Source of the DNA: Tubiluchus corallicola
Taxonomy: Eukaryota; Priapulida; Priapulimorpha; Priapulimorphida; Tubiluchidae
Direction: 5' to 3'
Length of the DNA: 43,984 nt
Assembly: GCA_030141605.1 (NCBI GenBank)
Contig: JAQGDQ010000230.1
Coordinates: forward strand, 250,001 to 293,984
Shown: positions 14,301 to 27,468 of the stretch, in pieces
Layout: each line of letters starts with the position of its first letter
Numbering within the stretch: position 1 is the first letter of the stretch
The notes under the pieces: generated by a model
Database searches by the model: none
What the model was told of the DNA's origin: nothing
The model's input: only the letters and a program-made list of their open reading frames with translations
Program-made: the position numbers and the translations under genes

Positions 14301-15613
14301 TGACATTATTACTATTCACACACAGGCTAGTTATGACTCCTTTTAAGTATTAATCAGCCCAGCAAATAAATTCTTTTTGGACTAAATGCATACCAAATGC
14401 CATGTTAATGTAATGCAAGGAAGGTTTAAATATTACGGTCAATATTTATGCTTTGAATAATAGTAGTTGTGTGGTTAATGAAGTGAAAATTTTGTTAGAG
14501 ATTAAAGGCCAAAGAGGGTAATTTTATAAGATAAAGGTCAAAATATCTCAAATGCTCAATGTAAAGGCCTTGGAAAATTGTTTTGGTGCTAAATTTGACA
14601 CATTTTTTAAACTAAGTATACTCACACTTCAAGATATTACTTCAATTTATAAATGACATAAAACTGCCTTTACATTCATCCAGAAATGTAGATAATTTTT
14701 ATAGAATGACTTTCGTGCCAATTCCAGGATATTTTTGCCTTACCGTATCGTGTACAATGTACTCCAGCAGTACTAAACAGGCTGCTTGTTGCTGTTAACA
14801 ATTTTAGAGTTGGCAATAGCCAAATCATTGTTGTCAAGCCATCACTATATTTGTCATAAGCTCATAGCTATAAAATGGGTTAACTCAATTATAAAATTGT
14901 TGATTACTTTTTGACGGATTTGAGTAATACCTTGCCAAATGGACATTAGTGCAATTATGTCAACAAGTCTTACTATTTCTGTAGGTTTCGGAAAAATGAA
15001 TAGTTACAACTATAGTTAAATTATTTAACATTTTAACGGGTACATGTACTGACTGAAGAAGTGTCCAAACACACAACCAAGGCAAACCATTCATGAGTTT
15101 CAGCGCTGGTTTAAACTCACCATTTAAGTCTAAGAGTTAATCTTGAGAGATGAAGAGAAGGAGTTGTCATGTTGACACTTGAAAGTATTGAAGCTGCTGC
15201 CGCAAGTAATTTCCAAATAGACATTAGGTCTGGTAAGATTGTTCTGTTGTGGGAAGATGGACTGCAAGGCTGAGACAATATTTACAGAGCTGGTATTTCC
15301 AGCCTAATAGAGTGGAGCAATTATCACTAGTACTAAATTGAATATTTCACATTCAGATCCGTTCAGAAGCTGATGAGAGTGTCAAAATGATGGTGACGTC
15401 AGATTCAAGATTGTTCAAAGCTCATGTCTGCACTGCACTAGTGTTCCCATAAATATGTAAAATTATAAATGTATAAGCAATGTATATCCAAACATGTGTG
15501 TGAGAGACTGTAAGATAGCAATTAGGACTATTGTACAAGTTACCAGTGTAACGACGGACTTGACATTGATGATGACACAGACTACTATTGTGGCAACAAA
15601 AATGAAGCTGAAG

Positions 15614-15751
15614 CATAATTTGACCTGAAACATTGATTAAAACAACTAGAGAAACCTATAGCCAATAATATTTCACTAATTAGTAGTCATAATTTGATCT
15701 GAAATACTGACTAGAGCAACCTAAAACCAATAACATTTTATTAATTAGGAA
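15614..15751. repeat. Imperfect 74-bp tandem duplication
   Basis: Two adjacent copies begin with CATAATTTGA at 15614 and 15688 and continue CTGAAA...GACTAGA/AACTAGA...CCAATAA...TTAATTAG. They differ at many sites, so the duplication is old. It has no coding potential and lies in the giant intron. Confidence 0.75.
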
Positions 15752-18304
15752 TATATACATGTATGAAAGCTTGTCATTTGACCCTCCAGCCTTTTAATTA
15801 GGAGAAGTGTTTACCCAAAGTGCCATGGGAGCACTATGCTGATGATGGAATATTCTAATACCAGGCAGAATGTTGTTATTGTGCACACTTTGTGTCAGAT
15901 GAAAAACCCGGCAGATGCATCTCAACTTTTTTGTTATTTTTTAATTATAGTGTCAGTCCTGTAGAATAGACTGCTACGTACAACACAAATTCTAAGTGTT
16001 AACAACTGTTTGAATAAAAATGAACAATCAAGAACTTTGAATGACAGAATATTACATTTACATGCAATCAATAACAACTGAGCTAAATAAACTATTTTAA
16101 CTGCACTTACAACAGAACTGAATGCCATTTATTGCCACACACATCTGACACACAAACCGATTATATTATCCGTAATAAGATGTCTTAGCGAACTGCATAA
16201 AACAATTTTATATATGCTCAGCATAGAATAGTTTTGTTTCATAAATTTCTTTTTATTAAAAATTTTGATAGAAATTTTACAATAATTTTACAACTCCAAA
16301 ACTTAATAAACTTGGCAATAAACAACAACTAGTAAGAAGAGCTTTTTGTCACATTCCATTTCAACAGTAAATAACTGCAAATGTATTTGAAAAGCAAAGA
16401 GACAGAAATTTTTCATACTTAATGCTTAAATCTCATATTTAGACCTAGCATGAGTTTTTATTTACTAATGAATTTAATCTTAATTAGTAATTAACCAAAA
16501 TAAGTGTTTGTTAATTAATTGGGGAAATCTATACAATTTGTTTCATCACTGGCAAAAATCCCAATGGAATCCCACTGAAGCCAAAGTGGAAGTAATTAGA
16601 GGCTGGGCAACCAGGCTCAGTCAAGTTATACAAACAGAACAACACCTTTAGCAGCAGCTCTAATTAATTTCTTTTGTTTGCTCTGGAACCGGCAATGTGT
16701 CATTAACTCAGCAATGTGGGAAGGCTTCAACGATTTTTATTTCCCCCACGGCAAAAGACAATTTATTAAAGTCATCATCTAAAAAGTCGTAAAATACACG
16801 TTTACCTTAAACGAAAGCCAGCGTTTCTACACAAGAAAATGAAATATGCAAGAGCAGTCCTTCGGTGACAGGCAAACTATCTCTAGCAACAGCAAACACT
16901 TGGAACCATTTTATGGGCACAATAATTTCTTTGGAATTCTCCATCACACAAACAATAATAAAAGTTGAAAAGACTACACCATGTATATAAACTAAGCACA
17001 AAAAGTAAGGTATTTTGTACGCCTACTTTGTACATGCAACCACATTTGCTAACTATGCATCACACAAAAAATGTTAACATTGAGTAACAAGAAGATGGAA
17101 ACAACCTTGAAAAAGACGGGTGAAGATTTACATGCTTCCATTTTGTTAGTTTAAAAACTTTGAAACTTCATCTTGGCAAAACATTAACGACAACTACCTC
17201 CAGTTAGCATGACAGCACTTAACACTGAATAATTTTCACATCTGCACTTGCAAGGTTTATAAAGCGGAGACTGAATTGACATTCTTACTCGACAAGAGTA
17301 TTTCTATACTAGAAAATATTTATCCTCTTCTCCACAATATTTGGTTATAGCGTCAATGCGAAACAACGACCATCAAGTCTGCATATAGACAGAAACTCTT
17401 CACCAAGTTGACAAAATATATATTCTGCTCAAATAAGGCTGGAGATCGCTTAAATATTTGCGAGTTTGTTACGTACATAAGCTGACAAAACCATATCTAA
17501 TTCAAATATTATGCTATAATCGCCTAAACGAAAGCTTTAACAAACTTCATAAATTGTTCAAATTTGTTAGGTAAAGATGACCCAAGATTAAGCAACGAGA
17601 ATGAGAAGTGATAGATGCATGATTGCTAATTTAAGCTGTCAAGCTCTCAAAATTTATTTAACACATCTTCTTCTCTCAGGTATTAACTCGGGAAAGACAA
17701 CAATTTGGGATAGATTTAAATCCACCTTTCTTGAAACAAGTAACTCAATAACTTCCAAGAAAAAAACTAGCAAAACACTTTTTCCATTAATACATTACTT
17801 TTGCCCATTTTAAATACTCAAGCATTATTGTTTAACCATAAACTTAAGCAACTATATGTACATTATTATATTTCATACTACTATTCGCTTATATTATAAT
17901 TACACAATAATATTATATTATAAGTTTTTGGCACACGTTTCATCTTGGTAAATTAAAACTTTCATAATTCAAGTATTTACCCATACTATCTGCATTTTTA
18001 AATCGAAAATAATTATAAATATTGCCCGATTTTATTTTGTAATATTCTCAGGACTACATGAAACACAATTTTAAACTTTCTAAACACAAATTTTATACTA
18101 ACAATAGCTGTAATAATTCATCTGTCAAGTATAATTATGACAGTCATATAGGATAAGAAAATATAGTATTTTATAGCAAGATGAAAGAGGTACAATTTGA
18201 TTTTTACACTACATACATGTAGTAAAGTTTTGGTTGGAAATATAAGACTGTGATTTGGAGGGAAGTTTTATGAAACCATTTCTATGTAATAACTTGTAAT
18301 CTAC

Positions 18305-18565
18305 TTGGTCTCACAGCAACCAGCTAGTCATAATCACCTGTTTACAGTTCAACCCTGGTCAATAGATAAGCTCTCTAATATTTGCAATATATCACTAACT
18401 TTATCGCTCAACCCGGATGCGTATCAGGAGATGGATGTGAGTTATCAAGGTGCAATGTTTGGTTACCTTGCGTTCAGCGTGGTAGTTTGGACCTTAAGTG
18501 CATTTGACAAGTTCCCACCAGACGATCCCATGACTGAAAATAATTTATACTGCGACGTTTTCTGA
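18305..18565 (+). other. Unassigned plus-strand ORF with downstream AATAAA
   Basis: An 86-codon open frame, opposite in strand to MIPOL1, ends in TGA at 18563-18565. An acceptor-like CACCTGTTTACAG ends at about 18346, so the open frame may be a terminal exon rather than a complete gene; a strong donor-like GTGAGT lies at about 18436. The C-terminal half includes a hydrophobic stretch (MFGYLAFSVVVWTLSAF) followed by DKFPPDDPM. An AATAAA follows at about 18652. I recognise no family. It could be an exon of a nested or unrelated gene, or chance. Confidence 0.25.
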
Positions 18566-19293
18566 CACAGCTAAACAGTTAATACAATGTATTCAAAATG
18601 CCCATTATTTGAAAGTGTTAGAATTAACTACAGATATGTAATGTTTATTACAATAAAAATGACGATTATGATGATGATCATGATGATAAATAATATCATA
18701 ACATTGTAGTATTAATATTAATAACAAGTAAAGTGTTCAACATTTAACTAACAGTACAATTCAAATATTTTAAAATACGATTTTTGTGATCAACAATATT
18801 CATATCAATTATTTATCTTCAGATTTCTCTCCTACAAATAATATAGTTTTGTTAACTAATTGCTCAGACTGCCATATAAATATTTGAAATTAAACACTGA
18901 AGTGCCTCGTTTCCTGCGTGTTTTCACCCAGAGATTTAATCTATCTGCACAGATATGTGTTTCTTTAGCAAATATACACAGCAAATAGGGATAAGCATCA
19001 CAAATAAATGCCAAAACAACACGTAGAAGTTTTAGATTTCTTTTCAGCTATGAGCAAGCTGGGTAAATTTGTCTGAAATAAACATATCGTGGCAGCACAA
19101 AGATATTTGCTGTGCAGGGATATTTTACACAAAACGTTGGCTTGATCTTAAGGCTATTACAGCGTATTAAAGCATTGAAAACAAAATAAACATTTGTAAA
19201 CAAATAACAACACCAATAAAAAACCTTACTCTATGTAGATAGATAGTTGCCTTTTTGTCATGAAAATAGAGGAGTTGCAAGAAAGTGTTACTG

Positions 19294-19295
<2 letters not shown>

Positions 19296-19339
<44 letters not shown>
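19296..19339. repeat. (AT)n microsatellite
   Basis: About 44 bp of uninterrupted AT dinucleotides in the giant intron. Confidence 0.95.
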
Positions 19340-19341
<2 letters not shown>

Positions 19342-19919
19342 GATAATGTATTATTTCTGATGATATATTCTCAAACTTGTAATAAAGTGCTTAATCATGC
19401 TTAAAATGAAAGGCAATAATTCTTAAAAATATTTTAATTTGTGATTCATATATTAACCAAATTCAATCAGCCAATGGAACCATTCTTAAAAGAAATGTAA
19501 ATCGTTCGAGATCAAGGTATTGTAATCTTCATTTTTGATGATCACGCGTCATAGAACTGCAAACCGTAATACCAATGGTGACCTCTGACATTTAAGTCAC
19601 ACCCAAACCACAGCAAACCTTGTGAAAATAAGCCAGAGAATAATGAATCTTGGCCCTTCAAAAGAAACTTTTGCCAAAAATTGCTTATAATAATTTTATG
19701 CCTTTCACAATCCAAGTCTAAGCTGGATTGATGAGGAAAAAGAAATTTACACTAACATGTCAATTTAATCTTTTCTTAATCCTCATACTCCTGTTAATCA
19801 CATTTGAATAAAAATCACCCCGGATTAAATTTAGTTGTAAACATTTGAATTTCTATCCTACCAATCCAAAGACTACCAATTGCTTTCGTGGTAGGAGCAG
19901 TCTGGAGAATATCACTGTC

Positions 19920-19920
<1 letters not shown>

Positions 19921-19957
<37 letters not shown>

Positions 19958-19985
19958 TAATGTATATAATATAATTAACATATGT

Positions 19986-20016
<31 letters not shown>

Positions 20017-20029
20017 TTGTGTGTGTGTA
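19921..20029. repeat. Compound (AT)n/(GT)n microsatellite
   Basis: Two AT tracts (about 19924-19950 and 19990-20014) flank ATGTATATAATATAATTAACATATG, followed by a short GTGTGTGTGT run. The ORF read across it is a by-product of the repeat. Confidence 0.93.
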
Positions 20030-20836
20030 ATTCGGAATAAATATTCATATTCATTTTATTTTATATTCAGTTCAGAATATATTCAGCACATACATAATGA
20101 ATCTCATTCAGAAACTCATGCTCCACATTTTTGAGCCATTTTGTTTTTTTTAAACAATAAACTGTTCAATTACATAATATAAATGCTAGCACGTGACTGG
20201 CTAAAAACATTCATCATAACAGTATATAATTTACACTTTTATAAATAAATTAATATACAGTTTTTTGTAGTGCACAAGTTACTGCTAGACCCAGTAATAT
20301 TTAAAAGTTTGAAAGTAAGAAATATAGCTTTTAGCACTTATCATCGCATATAAATTTTGATCAATTTGCATTCAATACAATGGTCACACATTTACTTATA
20401 AACAAAGTCTACTTGAAAATGTAATATTCTGGAACATATCTTCAAACTTCGTGACATTGTTGCACTACATTTAATTCAATTAACTAATATGTTTACTTAA
20501 AATAGTTGGTTATTGTCGAATTTGTATTAGAAATGTTTGATTTGTGATGCAACACTAATATTGCAAATATTCAAATATTATAATGTTTGCAAAATTGTTT
20601 TAGCGTGATTATACTGTTTGACAATCATGATATAATCCCAACATAGTTATTCCAACCTATGGAGTTGTAAAGTTATAATACAGCAAGTCAACACTTCACA
20701 TTTAAGCCGACTCGTGCGCGCCACTGTACATAATACAGTTTGCATTACATATCGGATGAAATTTATTTGTAAATATTTAATTGTAAATATGATCAACTTG
20801 ATCAAACTTTCTACAATTTTCTGATGATTGGCACCA

Positions 20837-20864
20837 GTGTGTGTGTGTGTGTGTGTGTGTGTGT
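20837..20864. repeat. (GT)n microsatellite
   Basis: 28 bp of perfect GT repeats. Confidence 0.95.
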
Positions 20865-23800
20865 TCTTACATTAAACAAACGTGTCAAAACACCATATAT
20901 ATATTGTACAGCAGTTAGAAATGACGTATTATTTTCTAAATACAGGAGTAAAAATAACAATGTATTAATACTGCACAAAATCATGGAATTTACATTAAAA
21001 AATTTATTTCACTAAAGTTTATAGCTTGGAAAACAAAAGAGAAAAATGCAGAAAAATATCAGTACAATGTTTAAATGGTAGCACCAATATAACATTTTCT
21101 AGTAAGATAGATAATTATTAAATGTTAATAATAACTGATCGACTGATAATAATCAATTGTCAGTTTTCAAGAAAAAAGGTAGATACTAATTTCTATAACA
21201 CACTTGCTAGATTAATGGTCAGTTTGCAAAGTGACACAGCATTTCTTCATAAACGTATTACACGTGCTATATGTATAAAGCCATAGCAAAGTATATGATA
21301 TGGAACGAAATACCTATTTCATATCTTAAATACAAATACATGACATAATATCATTTTGCATGAAAAATATATTTTATGTAAAGAAATTACAATGAAACTA
21401 CTAGCTTTCTGCTTTTTAATTGCCATATCAAAATAAACAATTATGAACAATTTATTCACTTATTTCTTAATTTATCTCACCTTTTTGCATATTATTTATT
21501 ATTTATACCATTTATTCGTACTCTTATATGATATAACAAATACACACAAAAAACAACAGATTATAAGAATTATGATACAAATTAGTTCAAGTTGTACATA
21601 GTAAAGGAAAAAAGGTTGTTAATTTGTTAAAGCAGAGTAAAAATAATAATAAAAAAAACCATAACAAAACCAACCATTCAGAAATAACAAATAAATAAAT
21701 AGTATTGATAATAATGATAAAAAAATTATGTGGAATTTACTGAAACCTAAATAGACACTTTGTACAGAAATGAGCAATAGAAAATAAGCTTATACTAAGC
21801 TAGTAAAATAATCATAAAAAAACATTTTTAAACAATTCAGTTTAAGTTTTCTAAATGTACGTGATCCACTTTTAACATAGCTCATTGCTCTCTGTAAATA
21901 TTTAATATTATTTTACAATGTTATGCAGACTTTAGAAATTAATCCTTATGTTAAAAAGTATTTATTTAATTTTATCAAAATAAACAGAAATTTATTTATG
22001 CTCAGTAAATGCTTTAAGTTAACAGTGAGAATGCTGCTTTGCAATGAAATATTTACTATCATAGCAACCCGTTAGTTTGAAGTTATCGGCCGTCGGCCAG
22101 AGTGTTTGCATTTGTTCGCGCATTAGACAGCGTACACACCTCGCACAGGTGTAGCATTCTCTCCGCTTGTTAACTAACAAATATGCCAAAAGTCTTAAAC
22201 TGGCAAATTACAATAGGTAAAATACTTAAATTTTGTCCCAAGTTCACATTGTATAAATTGGTACAGATTGTATGTATACATGTATGCCTAGCTGCTAGAA
22301 CACCAAAGTACTAGTTGATATTTGTTAAACTATCAGGTGCACAATACTATGGTATTTGATAAAGCTAATTGACACAAGAATAAAGTCTGGAAAATTACCA
22401 AACTTGTTTGAAAAATTTATGTTGCACATGTTATAATATTAATAATAAAAAAATCTTCTGTTTTAATTTTGGATTTTAAATTTAAATATTAATTTTTTGC
22501 TTGTAAATATTTTTAACAAGAAAGACAAGATAATAAAGTTAGATGCCTTGAACTTCAGTACTCTTACAGCTATATTTAGTTTATATGCAGAACATAAGTT
22601 TTTGTCTTATATTTAATACTAGTTACTCCAAACTACTGATTACAGGAGGATAAGTATTTTTATTGAATTAACTAACAAAAGAGTTTCTAGAATTTGCAAG
22701 TGTTTACAATTTATACAAACATTTAATTATGTTTAATATGCATTTTGATACAGGTATACAAAATTTGACACACCAAATGATAAAATTTATTTCACCAATA
22801 ATTTATTTTCTACAAGGATTTCCATAATCCATTATGCATAATATGAATAATCATATATATCATGTTTCATGTTTGTAAACTGTAATATTATTGTATGTCC
22901 AATTCTTTTACATTTTTGCATTTCGAACCTGTATGCGAATCAGAAATAATAGTATCCTACACCATATTCATTATCACTTGTCTGAAGACTCTAAATCACA
23001 GTCGTTATAGTTTGCGACATAATAAAGCAAAAATTTAGACAAAGGTTTAGCATTATACATTCTATTTTTGTGTTGTTAACAAGCAAATGTATTTCTAGTT
23101 TGTTGCATTCGACATAGTTATAATGAAGGATTTATATTATAAAAGTCACATTTGATTTAGCACAGGTGAAATACAGCAAGTGTGTGTAGTTGTGTGCACA
23201 TGCTTCCCTAAGAAATAAAAAAGCACAAGAAAAAGAAATTATACAAATGTTACCTCATTTTATAAAATAATATTGCACATGTTTGCCAGTCAGCATGAAT
23301 GCCTTTAGCACGGTTTTTTGTTGCTTTGTAAGATGGAAAAAATCAACTGATACTATATAGATATAATAAGAATTTGGATAGATGATATATACCTACAAAA
23401 GTTATACTAAAATTGTTACAGGTAGACGGTGACCCAGCAACAACTAATATTAAGGTTTCCTCTATGTTATTAGCGTAGATAAAGCTGTTTCCAGGTATAC
23501 ACACAGAATAAAGCAAACACAGGTGCACTGAAGACACACGAGCCAATAATCGAGGGCAGACACAGTAATCTTGACAAGAAGAGATTGATCGAAAAATGGC
23601 CGACAACGACTAAGCTACAAGCAAACGACTTTTAGCAATACATCTTTATACAAAAATTATGTTATTATTATTGTACTCTATAAATTGTAAGACATCGCAC
23701 CGTATGAAAAAACAAATCAAGACAAGGAAAGCAACGACAAGAAATGTAAGGAGATTCACAACACAGCCAAAAACAATGTTATTAAATCAGCACGAGAAGA

Positions 23801-24232
23801 TGCATACAGGTAGATCTTATGTAGTTTAATGATGACACTGGTCCATAATTAATAATTTTAAAACTAAAATGGCTGTCTATTGTTAATGGTATCATGGTTT
23901 TTAATTTCATGACAGTCATTCATTAATTACAATGATATAGTAAACCTGTTTAATAACTTGACAACAAACATTGACCAATGTAATCTTGTTTATGCAAGAT
24001 AAAAGTCTGTATAGGGATATGCCAAGTACACACAGGGGGCCAAAGTTTGGACAGCAAATTACACAAATTTTGCAAAAACTCACAGTCTTACCAGAATAAT
24101 AAAGTAGGTAGTGGTTTTGATGGGAGGCAAATCAAATGGAATACTAACATCTACAGTAGTGATGGCAACATTTTAAAAAAAATGATCTCACTCTTTCAAA
24201 GCTTGTGTCTATTCCCTGACAGAGATACATAA

Positions 24233-24298
24233 TTTTTTTGAAACTACTGTATCCATTAAAGACATACTTTTTTCGAAATTACTGTATCGATTAAATAT
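24233..24298. repeat. Short imperfect tandem duplication (~34 bp unit)
   Basis: TTTTTTGAAACTACTGTATC-CATTAAAGACATA is followed directly by TTTTTTCGAAATTACTGTAT-CGATTAAATATG, two diverged copies side by side. Confidence 0.7.
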
Positions 24299-27273
24299 GT
24301 TTTAGTATTTTGAATGTACAAGCACCAAAGCTTTAATATTGAAAAAATTGCCACATACTCCGACAGCTACACAAACAAATGCCAAGAAATGTGGATGATT
24401 GTTTTTATTATTAATAGCTCGCCAATGTCCAGAAAAAAATTATCAAAGCAATAATTATTAATTAGCATCAAATGAATAGAGATTACAACCATAATATATT
24501 CCACCCATTCAAACCTATACTATGCTATACTGTGCTATGCTGAGCCATACACGAGTGCAAAAAGTGCAAGATTACCTCTGCTGTATTACATTTTCATTAA
24601 TATTTCTAAATCTCTAAGCATGAAAATGAATACTGGCACTCTAGTGATACTTCTATTATAGGGAAGCATAATTCAGACTTCTCTACAGAGGTGACTAATT
24701 AATTTTCTACTACAGTCACTAAGACAATATGACGTTCTGACACTATGATAATATAAGGAACATCGGTGTCTACAAAGATGGAACCCTTAAAAAATACCAC
24801 TCACATCACTTATTTATTCAAAATGAATGCAGAAAATCTGGTACTAGCAGAAAATGTAGTACTGGCAGATTCTCCCCCACACCCTGAAAATTTTTCCAGA
24901 AATGTTCATGGTACGGAATGAAACATTAAGGGTAAAATAGATAGTGCAATAATGCACAGCCTTCCCTCACATTCACAGATTTAATGATGGGCTTATTGAG
25001 GGTAAACATGTCCATAACCAATTATCACTCGCTCACATTGTTCGTATAGAATCCTTGCAATCAGTAAAACCACTTATGCCAGTTCCAAACAGCAGGTAAC
25101 AGGATGGTCTCTCTACAAATAGAATTATGGTTCCTGAAACAAGATTGACGTTTTTAAGAGAACGGAACTGTAAGTGCACTAGCTACGATAAACTGCTCTC
25201 AAATGTTCGACATATCAATTTTAAAAAGTTTGAAAGAAATATAGCAACAATTTCAGTGGACCCCCTTGTGAACAATTTCCTTTGATTTCGGCTTTCCAAT
25301 ACCAACATCCCACCCCGCAGAAATAAAACCCATTTGTCGAGTCAACAGCAGAATTGTGCACTATATCTTGCACATCAAACATCGCTACATGGGCACTTTA
25401 CGGGAATTTATGGACGCGCAAATATTGTCGCCAGCGTAAATATCATTCACAAGTCCATTTAGCATCGGCTCCACTCTTGTTGCCAAATATTGTAAAGTAT
25501 CTCAGATAAAATTTGCGGCAGTTGAAACTCGTGTTTCCGCCACATCAAAGAAAGCGCGTGAACCATATATATCGATGAGAAGTGTTTCTTGCAACAAAGA
25601 AACAGATGAAAGGACAACAAGAATGTGAAATCTCTTTTTAATTACAGGAGAGGAAGCTAAATTTACAGATCAATTTCAATTACAGAAAGCATTCAGTACT
25701 TCTTCACCTCATAGAAACTCAATTCCGCAATTAAGAATGGCAATAAATGTTTATGTCCTGTATTCTCAGTAAAGAGAAGAATTACAAGGAAAGTTATTGT
25801 GATCATGAAAATGATAATTACTATAGTAAAAATAATTTGCAATTTTATTTCAAAAATAAACCTTTTTCTTGACATGAAACAAAATTATAAACATTAAAAT
25901 GTGTGCTTATCATTTCATTCTGAACATTCTTAGAGGAAGGGTAATCACTTGTCTCATATCTACAAATTTTTTTAACAGAAAGTTACTTCCATGCTTTTTA
26001 CAACTTTATTTGCTTCAAGGAGAACATCAACAAATACCACCGCTCACTAGCAATTTAGCTGTAATAATTCTAGCTTTATGGACCAATATTAATATTCAAA
26101 TTCAAAGTGAAGCCCATTACCTCAAGTGGACACTGACTTTGTGAGGAACAACTGCAAAAAAATTAAAACCTAAAATGAGATGTAAAGTGCCTTGATATCA
26201 ATTCATTACATAAAAATTACGCTCATACCTTGTACGATACGTAATAGGAAATTTTGCAGGAAAAAACAGTGAATCTTGTTTTTTACAGTCGAGTGTTTAC
26301 AGAATTATCTGTATAAAATGAATTTAAAGTGTGACATATAAATCACATGTGTTTCTAAACAGCGAGTGTGCCTGATATCTAGACAGTAGATATCCGCTAT
26401 AATATTATGTAAAAAGTCCACCTATGAAATGCACAATAGTCTGTTGTTATACAAATGTCTGAAATTAATATCCCATTACTGCAACAGAAGGCCGAGAAAA
26501 CAATGCAAATTTATTCAAGACTATATTATATTTTCTCAGTTTTTTAGTAGTAAGTTTTTATTGAAAACCATTGTCTTTGATGAATTGCTATCAAAAAATG
26601 AGCTCACAAATGAACGACGACATGAGTAATGGCTAGGGATGGTTCGTCAACAACCGAAAATAACTTGTCGACAGGGAAGCAAACTTGCGGGCGGATCTTT
26701 CATGATAAATGATTTCTTGATGGAGTCGAAGTGATTTAGCAGAGTTACTGAACCCAGGTGGATCAAACATTTAGTACAATGGTTGTTAATGGATTGCTGT
26801 TTGTTTTTGAGGCAACTCCATTTACCTAGGTAAACAGCCAACCAGGAGACAGGTAGAGCAAGGTAAACACTTGTAGGATAGGCACAATGCTGGTGGGCTG
26901 TTTAAATAATTAAACATCCTCCTACTGCCAATCAAAAACCCATAACCCATTACCCTTTGTACTAAAAGGGCTATTAAATGCAGGAAAAACCAAGACATGG
27001 TAAAATTCGTGGTATAACTCCTGGCGTCTGTCTGATTCCTAAAGAAACAATTCTACTATTGTATGCAGTCAGTCATTAAAATTCGTTGTTTTGTCTGAAC
27101 AAGTCAATACAAACTACTACTGCAAGTTCTAATAACATGTTAAAAATAAGATAAGGCAATCAGCATATTTTCTTGATATTAAATAGAAGTACCAAAAATG
27201 CAATAGTCAACCAAAATGCATATTTTTTTTTTGAAAAAAATAATTTTGCAATTTTTATCGTGGTGATTTTTCC

Positions 27274-27468
27274 ACATACATACATACATACATACATACA
27301 TACATACATACATACATACATACATACATACATACATACATACATACATACATACATACATACATACATACATACATACATACATACATACATACATACA
27401 TACATACATACATACATACATACATACATACATACATACATACATACATACATACATACATACATACA
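27274..27468. repeat. Perfect (CATA)n array, ~195 bp
   Basis: About 48 uninterrupted copies of the tetranucleotide CATA run end to end with only a final CACA change, followed by CATATATATC. Because the period is 4, all six frames stay open across it, giving spurious ORFs of YVCM- or YIHT-type repeats on both strands. The array lies in the giant intron. Confidence 0.97.

Noticed and set aside
19815-20054. Minus-strand ORF of 79 codons rich in Tyr and Ile
   Set aside because: It is a translation of the AT/GT microsatellite.
25693-25875. 60-codon minus-strand ORF resembling a membrane peptide
   Set aside because: The Ile/Phe/Leu richness follows from A/T-rich sequence; there is no other support.
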